This document shows, in pieces, positions 1 to 5,740 of a stretch of DNA of 8,610 nucleotides. Below the pieces are notes generated by a model, which made no database searches, had not been told where the DNA came from, and was given only the letters and a program-made list of their open reading frames with translations. The translations under genes and the position numbers were made by a program. Origin of the DNA: Opitutaceae bacterium (lineage in GTDB: Bacteria > Verrucomicrobiota > Verrucomicrobiia > Opitutales > Opitutaceae); contig RGAX01000112.1 in assembly GCA_009919985.1 (NCBI GenBank), forward strand, positions 1 through 8,610, read 5' to 3'. Position 1 is the first letter of the stretch. The number at the start of each line of letters is the position of its first letter.

Positions 1-221
1 TGATCGGTTGAGTCGTTGTTCTCGATTTCAACAACGATCTCCTCGCCGGGTTCGGCCATGAAACGCGGCGGCTCGAAACGGAGCCCGTCGCGCATGAACA
101 TCTTCACGCTGCGCGGTTTCTTGGCGGGTGCGGCCTTAGCTTTGGGGGCTGGAACCGTCTGAGCAAAAATGCCGGACGAGGTCAGCGTCAGGGCTAGAAC
201 AAGGAGGTGAAGAAATCTCAT
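1..221 (-). CDS. Secreted cupredoxin (azurin/plastocyanin-like) protein, N-terminal fragment
   Basis: The gene runs off the left edge, leaving 73 codons from an ATG at 221. Residues 1-20 form a signal peptide: a short basic start (MRF), a hydrophobic core and a likely cut after IFA. Residues 22-37 are a low-complexity Ala/Pro/Lys linker. From about residue 38 the segment GLRFEPPRFMAEPGEEI followed by an ENND turn resembles the first strands of the azurin/plastocyanin fold, in which the motif 'F.P..f...PGe.v...l.N.D' precedes the first copper-ligand His. That His would lie just past the edge, so copper binding cannot be judged. In Verrucomicrobia and Planctomycetes such domains often sit on larger secreted proteins, so the full length is unknown. 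The start is supported by the signal peptide and by the CC-ATG context shared with other genes here. The family call is recalled similarity, not a search. Confidence 0.6.
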   Translation of the reverse strand, partial: MRFLHLLVLALTLTSSGIFAQTVPAPKAKAAPAKKPRSVKMFMRDGLRFEPPRFMAEPGEEIVVEIENNDSTD

Positions 222-348
222 GGGAAAACTATTAAGCCCAAGCACAACCGTCAGGCCGGCAATTTGAGTCTCTCTGAATTTGATCGCGGGTGCTTGAGTG
301 CTTCAGACCGGAGACCTGAACTATTCAGCCGCACACCCCAACTAGATC
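222..348. other. Intergenic region between the NIPSNAP and cupredoxin genes
   Basis: These 127 bases separate two minus-strand genes, enough for a terminator of the upstream gene and a promoter of the downstream one. I see no convincing -35/-10 pair. The minus strand has an AT-rich patch, CTTAATAGTTTTCCC, directly before the ATG at 221. The half nearer the NIPSNAP gene holds three alternating complementary pentamers, listed separately. Confidence 0.5.
302..328. repeat. Three alternating complementary pentamers (TTCAG / CTGAA / TTCAG)
   Basis: TTCAG at 302-306, CTGAA at 316-320 and TTCAG at 324-328 are mutually complementary. The central arm can therefore pair with either flank: a 5-bp stem with a 9-nt loop, or a 5-bp stem with a 3-nt loop. 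The element lies about 20 bases downstream of the NIPSNAP stop codon and upstream of the cupredoxin gene, where a terminator or leader structure could occur. The stems are short and no T-run follows, so it may be chance. Confidence 0.3.
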
Positions 349-1125
349 TCACTTGATCGGTGAAAAATCGGTCGGTGCGAGGAAAACCGATTTAACGCCA
401 TCGGTGATCGTGAGTGGACCACCCGCGACTTTTTCAGAAGCGGCTTTGGCGGCGACCCATGCTGGATCGGAGCGGAAGGCGGCCCAAGATTTGGTCGCGG
501 CTTCGCGATTGGCGTGGGCCAGAAAATAGATCAGGGTCTGGCCGGCACCTTTGTCGGCGTCGCTGGGGTGATAATAACCTAGATTGGTCATGCCGTGTTT
601 AGCGAAAAGCGCGATCGTGTGGTCGCGAAAGCGGGCATCGAGGGCGGCGATTTTGCCGGCGGGGGTTGTGTAAGTACGTAGTTCAAAGAGCCGCGGGGCA
701 CCTTGATACTTAGCGATGGCAGGAGAAAAATCGGTGGGGGTGAGGAAAACGGATTCTACTTTAGCGACGATTTTGCCAGCGATCTGGCTTTTCGCGCTCA
801 CCTCTTTCCACTCGGGATCGGCGCTAAAATTTTTCCAGGATTGTTTCGCCGCTTCGCGACTGGTGTGCGCGATGAGGTAGACGAGTTTCTCGCCCGCGCC
901 GTCGGCTTTATCGGTGGGCACGAAGTAGCCGAGATTTTTCATGCCGTGTTTCTCGAAGATGCGCAGCGTATGGTCGCGGAAGCGTGCGAGTAGTTTGTCG
1001 AGGTTGCCGGGCGTGGCCGTGTAGGTACGCAGCTCGTAAACGGTTGTGTCTGGCGCGGGCTGGGCGGAGGCGAAACAACCGAAAAAACTGAAAAGGGCGA
1101 GGAGGCGAAGGAGGGGTGTTTTCAT
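349..1125 (-). CDS. Secreted protein with two tandem NIPSNAP domains
   Basis: The product is 258 aa. Residues 1-21 are a signal peptide with a hydrophobic core and a likely cut at ASA/QP, so the mature protein should act outside the cytoplasm. Two copies of a NIPSNAP-type domain (dimeric alpha-beta barrel fold) follow, at about residues 29-135 and 146-255. Each starts with ELRTYT, continues with ARFRDHT, KHGM.NLGY, GAG, AH and a REAA..SW segment, and ends in SVFL.PTDFSP. By eye about 43 of 78 aligned positions are identical between the copies, which points to internal duplication. NIPSNAP proteins have no settled enzymatic role, and secreted bacterial ones are mostly uncharacterised; none is proposed here. 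Cys17 follows FFG, a poor lipobox, so a lipoprotein is less likely. The ATG at 1125 begins the signal peptide, 41 bases after the preceding gene's stop. Confidence 0.88.
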   Translation of the reverse strand: MKTPLLRLLALFSFFGCFASAQPAPDTTVYELRTYTATPGNLDKLLARFRDHTLRIFEKHGMKNLGYFVPTDKADGAGEKLVYLIAHTSREAAKQSWKNFSADPEWKEVSAKSQIAGKIVAKVESVFLTPTDFSPAIAKYQGAPRLFELRTYTTPAGKIAALDARFRDHTIALFAKHGMTNLGYYHPSDADKGAGQTLIYFLAHANREAATKSWAAFRSDPAWVAAKAASEKVAGGPLTITDGVKSVFLAPTDFSPIK

Positions 1126-1135
1126 GGGGAAAGTT

Positions 1136-1169
1136 AAAAATGAGCGGAGCTGGACGCGATTCGCGCTCA
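1136..1169 (-). terminator. Possible intrinsic terminator after the 114-aa gene
   Basis: On the minus strand, TGAGCG (1169-1164, beginning with the TGA stop of the 114-aa gene) is complementary to CGCTCA (1146-1141), which is followed at once by five Ts (1140-1136). This gives a 6-bp stem with a 17-nt loop and a short T-tract. The loop overlaps an 11-base palindrome (CGCGATTCGCG on the plus strand) that could compete for pairing. The T-tract ends 10 bases before the NIPSNAP ATG, so the element could terminate or attenuate read-through. The stem is short and the call is tentative. Confidence 0.3.
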
Positions 1170-1511
1170 GTTCGACCAGAAACCACCCTGATGTTTTTCG
1201 GCCCCGGCGCCCACGAGTTCGCCGGTTTCAGCGGAGGCTTCTTCGGGTGGAAGTTCTTCCATCGGGGCAAAGCGTTCGGAGGTGAAACCGAGCTCTTGTT
1301 GGCCTTGGTGAAAAGGATCAGGCGGGTTGGTGAGTTCGGAAAGCAAGAGACCAACGGTGGCGCTCTCGCCGCCTTTCACGATTTTCTCGCGACCGAGGAA
1401 GACCTCGCGGATCGTGTAGGTGTTACCCTTGACCGGGAGCTGTTTGTAGAGCGCGCGGATGAAGCTGGAGAACGTGTCGTTGATGCAGACGACTTTCTGA
1501 CCTTTGACCAT
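1167..1511 (-). CDS. Conserved hypothetical protein, 114 aa
   Basis: I cannot name this gene. It begins MVKGQKVVCINDTF, continues with LPVKGNTYTIREVF, and has a middle segment VGLLLSELTNPPDPF followed by ELGFTSERFAPMEEL. From memory this resembles small bacterial and phage hypothetical proteins with the pattern 'kVVCidD.f......PvkG..YTvReV.......LLEEI.NP......E.gF...RFrP', which look like small beta-rich domains; their function is unknown to me. There is no signal peptide or membrane segment. Residues from about 84 onward are rich in Glu, Ala and Gly and are probably disordered. The N-terminal two thirds look like a real folded protein. The ATG at 1511 has the CCTTCACC-ATG context. It lies 62 bases after the DUF5069-like gene and 41 before the NIPSNAP gene on the same strand, so co-transcription is possible. 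Confidence 0.7.
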   Translation of the reverse strand: MVKGQKVVCINDTFSSFIRALYKQLPVKGNTYTIREVFLGREKIVKGGESATVGLLLSELTNPPDPFHQGQQELGFTSERFAPMEELPPEEASAETGELVGAGAEKHQGGFWSN

Positions 1512-1573
1512 GGTGAAGGAGGAACGAGGGGCGGGCGGGGACGCGAGGAAATCCGCAAAAAGAAGATCGCGAC

Positions 1574-2047
1574 TTAGTCGATCCGGCCTTCGTCGAAGTC
1601 CATCAAGTCAGCGACGCAGATGATCTGTTCGGTGCGGTCAGCACAGCCCATATTGGTGAGCGCAGTTTTTAGAAAATCGCGGCCGGAAGGGGTCATCCCT
1701 TTCTGCACATACTCACGGTTCCACTTGGCCACGCGCAGATCGGCGGGGAAAAGTGCCAGTAAGCGAAGGTCGCGCTCCGTATCGGGCAAGCCGGCCTCGA
1801 GGCATTCGTGCACGATAGTTTCCACGGCCACCGGATCGACTTCGAGATGCAGGCACAGAAATTTATCCATGCCGCGTTTGTAATTTTTCGCGTAGCTGGC
1901 GGGCAGCGCGCCGTGCTCTTTCACGTAGCGGCATTTCGCGAGAAACCGCGGCAGATGGAGCAGGCCCGTGGCCGCGTGCGGCACATAGGGCGAAGGCAGG
2001 CTCGTAAGAATTTCGCCGGAGGAGCCGGGGATGGGTTTGGAGGGCAC
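1574..2047 (-). CDS. DUF5069-like protein
   Basis: The product is about 157 aa from a GTG at 2047 and is soluble, with no signal peptide. The N-terminal part has the layout I associate with DUF5069: an opening PSPY segment, then ATGLLHLPRFLAKCRYVKEH, a GALPASYAKNYKRGMDKFLC stretch, and LEVDPVAVETIV. The second half (from about residue 95) has the conserved-looking segments LFPADLRVAKWNREYVQKGM and FLKTALTNMGC. DUF5069 proteins occur in Verrucomicrobia, Planctomycetes and Cyanobacteria and have no established function. The start is uncertain. The frame is open upstream to a TAA near 2111, with an alternative TTG at 2086 giving 170 aa. I prefer GTG 2047 because it is preceded by TTTTCTGCC, matching the context of the other starts, and the protein then opens directly before the homologous region. 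It is divergent from the gre-like gene. Confidence 0.72.
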   Translation of the reverse strand: MPSKPIPGSSGEILTSLPSPYVPHAATGLLHLPRFLAKCRYVKEHGALPASYAKNYKRGMDKFLCLHLEVDPVAVETIVHECLEAGLPDTERDLRLLALFPADLRVAKWNREYVQKGMTPSGRDFLKTALTNMGCADRTEQIICVADLMDFDEGRID

Positions 2048-2135
2048 GGCAGAAAACAAACGTAGTGCACCCGTACGCGCCAGCAAAAGCGCGGCTTGCG
2101 ACCCGCAAGCTTACTCCCTGACATCGTACTTCACC
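2048..2135. promoter_or_regulatory. Divergent intergenic region between DUF5069-like and gre-like genes
   Basis: Both genes must be transcribed outward from this short region, or from inside each other's 5' end if the DUF5069-like gene starts at TTG 2086. I see only weak promoter matches. On the plus strand TTGCGA (2096-2101) is followed 17 bases later by TGACAT (2119-2124). On the minus strand TTGCTG is followed by TACGTT with a 16-base spacer. Neither is convincing. The one clear element is the 7-bp inverted repeat at 2094-2110. Confidence 0.35.
2094..2110. repeat. Perfect 7-bp inverted repeat GCTTGCG-ACC-CGCAAGC
   Basis: GCTTGCG (2094-2100) and CGCAAGC (2104-2110) are exact reverse complements separated by three bases, about 26 bases before the gre ATG and inside the divergent region. 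It could be an operator for a dimeric regulator or a hairpin in the gre leader. It overlaps the weak TTGCGA -35 candidate. No regulator can be named. Confidence 0.4.
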
Positions 2136-2615
2136 ATGGATAAAGCCGCGCTGCGCCGGGCCATTCTCGCCCAACTCGAGGCCGAACTGGCCACCCTCAC
2201 CGCCGCGGCGCACGACGCCCACGCCGAGGCCACCGACGAGGAAAACCGCGCGGAGGACAAATACGATATGCGTAGCCAGTCCGCCGCTTATTTGGCGGCC
2301 GGCCAGGCGAAACTCGCCACTGAGCTCGGGGCCGCCATCGGCGCCTATCAGTCGCTGGCGCTGCCGGCATTTGGGCCCGAGGATGCCATTGCTACCGGTG
2401 CGCTTGTGACCCTTGAGGTGCGCGGGCAACCGATGCTCTATTTTCTGGGCCCGCAACGCGGCGGGCTCGAACTCACTCTTGATGGCGCGACGGTGCTCGT
2501 CGTGACGGCAGCCTCGCCGCTGGGCCGGCAACTCACGGGTCGGCGACAGGGCGAGAGCGTGATGCTTCCGGGCCGCGGCGGCCCAGCGCTGCAAACCATC
2601 CGCGCGGTGGCGTAA
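2136..2615 (+). CDS. GreA/GreB-family transcription elongation factor (short form)
   Basis: The product is 159 aa. Residues 1-75 are Ala/Glu-rich and helical, consistent with the Gre N-terminal coiled coil, with an acidic cluster at the expected tip (DEENRAEDKYD, residues 34-44). In GreA the tip acids (D41, E44) coordinate the Mg2+ used by RNA polymerase to cleave backtracked RNA. The C-terminal part (about 85-158) matches the Gre FKBP-like domain that docks on polymerase, with the hallmark SPLGRQL at 127-133 followed by G..QGESVMLPG. The segment EENRAEDKYDMRSQSAAYLA resembles a distinct short GreAB-like group rather than canonical GreA, so I give no symbol; whether it stimulates cleavage or acts like other Gre paralogues is open. 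The frame is open upstream to 2031, but ATG 2136 begins the family-like sequence (MDKAAL) and has the ACTTCACC-ATG context. Confidence 0.82.
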   Translation: MDKAALRRAILAQLEAELATLTAAAHDAHAEATDEENRAEDKYDMRSQSAAYLAAGQAKLATELGAAIGAYQSLALPAFGPEDAIATGALVTLEVRGQPMLYFLGPQRGGLELTLDGATVLVVTAASPLGRQLTGRRQGESVMLPGRGGPALQTIRAVA

Positions 2616-2630
2616 TCGCTCACCGCGCGG
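2600..2630. terminator. Strong hairpin between convergent gre-like gene and gltD
   Basis: CCGCGCGGTG (2600-2609) and CACCGCGCGG (2621-2630) are perfect reverse complements with an 11-base loop holding the gre stop codon. The GC-rich 10-bp stem lies at the 3' end of both convergent genes and so could act in both directions. No T-run follows on either strand. It is therefore not a classical intrinsic terminator and may act as a 3'-end stabiliser or with Rho. Confidence 0.45.
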
Positions 2631-2648
2631 CGCGGCGCGGCGCGGCGC
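2625..2648. repeat. CGCGG pentamer tandem repeat
   Basis: The period-5 pattern CGCGG runs for 24 bases (about 4.8 copies) between the stop codons of the convergent gre-like gene and gltD. It overlaps the right arm of the 2600-2630 hairpin, so alternative pairings between the left arm and the repeat are possible. Such GC pentamer runs are prone to copy-number slippage. Confidence 0.75.
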
Positions 2649-2657
2649 AGAAACGAT

Positions 2658-4142
2658 TTACGGCAGATCGGTCGATCCCATCAGGTAGCGGTCGCACTCG
2701 CGCGCGGCGCCCCGGCCTTCATTGATGGCCCAGACGACGAGGCTTTGACCACGGCGGCAATCACCGGCGGCGAAGACGCCCTTGATGCTGGTCGTGTAGT
2801 TCTCGTGCTCGGCTTTGATGTTGGAGCGGGTGTCGGTCTCGAGGCCGATTTCTTTAATGAGTGCTTGTTCTGGCCCGAGGAAACCCATGGCGAGCAAGAC
2901 CAGTTGCGCGGGGCGGACTTTTTCGGTGCCGGCCTGTTCTTTCGGAATGAACTGACCTTTTTCGTTTTTCTCCCACTTGATCTCGACGGTGACGATCGAC
3001 TGGAGATTACCGGCGAGGTCGCCGTTAAATTTTTTTACCGTCGTCAGATAGACGCGGGGGTCGGCGCCGAACTTGGCGGCGGCTTCTTCCTGACCGTAGT
3101 CCATCTTGTAGGTCTTGGGCCATTCGGGCCAGGGATTGTCGGCGGTGCGCTCGAGCGGGGGCTTGGGCAGGATTTCGATTTGAACAATGCTCTTACAGCC
3201 GTGGCGCATCGAGGTGCCGACGCAATCAGTGCCGGTGTCGCCGCCGCCGATCACGATGACGTCTTTGTCTTTAGCGTGGATTGGGCAGTGCTCGGCGCCT
3301 CCGTTTAGGACGGCTTTGGTGTTGGCGGTGAGCAGCTCCATCGCGAAGTGCACGCCCTTGAGGTTACGGCCCTCGATCGGCAGATCGCGCGGTTGCGTGG
3401 CGCCGGTGCAGAAAACCGTGGCGTCGTATTCTTTGAGGAAAATCTGCGGCTCGACGTTGTCGCCGACGGTGGCGTTGCAGATAAATTTGATGCCGGAGTC
3501 TTCCATCAATTTGATGCGGCGCAGGACGACTTCCTTTTTATCCAACTTCATGTTGGGGATGCCGTACATGAGAAGGCCGCCGGGACGATCGGCGCGCTCA
3601 AAGACGGTCACGGTGTGACCGGCTTTGTTGAGTTGTTCGGCGCAGGAAAGGCCGGCGGGACCGGAGCCGATGACGGCGACTTTCTTACCGGTGCGCACCT
3701 TGGGTTGGTCGGCGAAGACCCAACCTTCTTCCCAACCGCGATCGGTGATGGCGGCCTCGATGTTCTTAATGGTGACGGCCGGGTTGTTAATGCCGAGCAC
3801 GCAGGAGCCTTCGCAGGGAGCGGGGCAGACGCGGCCGGTGAATTCGGGGAAGTTGTTGGTCTTATGCAGGCGATCGAGCGCTTCTTTCCACAGCCCGCGA
3901 TAAACCAGATCGTTCCACTCGGGGATGAGGTTATTGATCGGGCAACCGCTGGCCATGCCGCTCACAAGTTTGCCGGTGTGGCAAAACGGGACGCCGCAGT
4001 TCATGCAGCGCGCGCCCTGGTTGCGGAGTTTTTTATCCTCCATGTGGACGTGGAATTCCTTCCAGTCCTTGGTGCGCTCAAGCGGAGAGCGATCGAGGGG
4101 AAGTTCGCGGAGGTATTCGATGAAGCCGGTGGGTTTGCCCAT
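2658..4142 (-). CDS. gltD: Glutamate synthase (NADPH) small subunit
   Basis: The product is 494 aa and appears intact. GltD takes electrons from NADPH through FAD and iron-sulfur clusters to the large subunit, which makes glutamate from glutamine and 2-oxoglutarate. The N-terminal domain has the Cys pattern for two 4Fe-4S clusters: C46, C49, C54 and C67 (CMNCGVPFC...GCP), and C106, C110 and C114 (CPAPCEGSC). The FAD Rossmann motif is at 155-166 (VAVIGSGPAGLS), with E182 and PGGLLMYGIP at 187-196. The NADPH-binding motif is at 295-307 (VIVIGGGDTGTDC). The C-terminal FAD signature is GVFAAGDCRRGQS near 455-467. The frame is open upstream to 4334, but that would overlap the end of gltB; ATG 4142 gives the family-typical N-terminus (MGKPTGFIEYLRE) and lies 37 bases after the gltB stop, as expected for a gltBD operon. 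No Shine-Dalgarno is seen. Confidence 0.95.
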   Translation of the reverse strand: MGKPTGFIEYLRELPLDRSPLERTKDWKEFHVHMEDKKLRNQGARCMNCGVPFCHTGKLVSGMASGCPINNLIPEWNDLVYRGLWKEALDRLHKTNNFPEFTGRVCPAPCEGSCVLGINNPAVTIKNIEAAITDRGWEEGWVFADQPKVRTGKKVAVIGSGPAGLSCAEQLNKAGHTVTVFERADRPGGLLMYGIPNMKLDKKEVVLRRIKLMEDSGIKFICNATVGDNVEPQIFLKEYDATVFCTGATQPRDLPIEGRNLKGVHFAMELLTANTKAVLNGGAEHCPIHAKDKDVIVIGGGDTGTDCVGTSMRHGCKSIVQIEILPKPPLERTADNPWPEWPKTYKMDYGQEEAAAKFGADPRVYLTTVKKFNGDLAGNLQSIVTVEIKWEKNEKGQFIPKEQAGTEKVRPAQLVLLAMGFLGPEQALIKEIGLETDTRSNIKAEHENYTTSIKGVFAAGDCRRGQSLVVWAINEGRGAARECDRYLMGSTDLP

Positions 4143-4179
4143 GGGAGGAAGGTGCTTTTTGCGGGAGAGGCTTGAGGGT

Positions 4180-5706
<1,527 letters not shown>

Positions 5707-5724
5707 GCGCGCGTGGCGGTTGGC

Positions 5725-5740
5725 GTTTTTTAAGTCATTC
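5725..5740 (-). other. Deletion/frameshift junction inside gltB
   Basis: On the minus strand the upstream frame is homologous through ...RFGVTSE, the last codon being GAA at 5740-5738. The downstream frame is homologous from GAC (5736-5734, start of DLKNAN). A single base, T5737, lies between them and creates TGA in the upstream frame. In intact GltB these points are separated by about 65 residues, judged against the E. coli sequence from memory, so about 194 bp is absent. The two parts total about the normal length once those residues are added back. I see no extended repeat at the junction; at most about one base of microhomology is possible. Confidence 0.85.

Noticed and set aside
2031..2135. 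35-codon upstream extension of the gre-like gene
   Set aside because: It overlaps the 5' end of the divergent DUF5069-like gene and shows no Gre similarity; MDKAAL at 2136 is the natural start.
1863..2594. 243-codon minus-strand open frame opposite the gre-like gene
   Set aside because: It overlaps two better supported genes (gre-like and DUF5069-like) and reads as Arg/Ala-rich shadow sequence.
3348..4175. 275-codon open frame on the plus strand opposite gltD
   Set aside because: It mirrors a fully conserved gltD, has no family-like motif and is explained by codon bias on the real strand.
5725..5731. A_AAA_AAC heptamer on the minus strand at the gltB split, resembling a -1 frameshift slippery site
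   Set aside because: It lies downstream of the TGA in the upstream frame, so ribosomes would stop first, and no frameshift can supply the roughly 65 missing residues.
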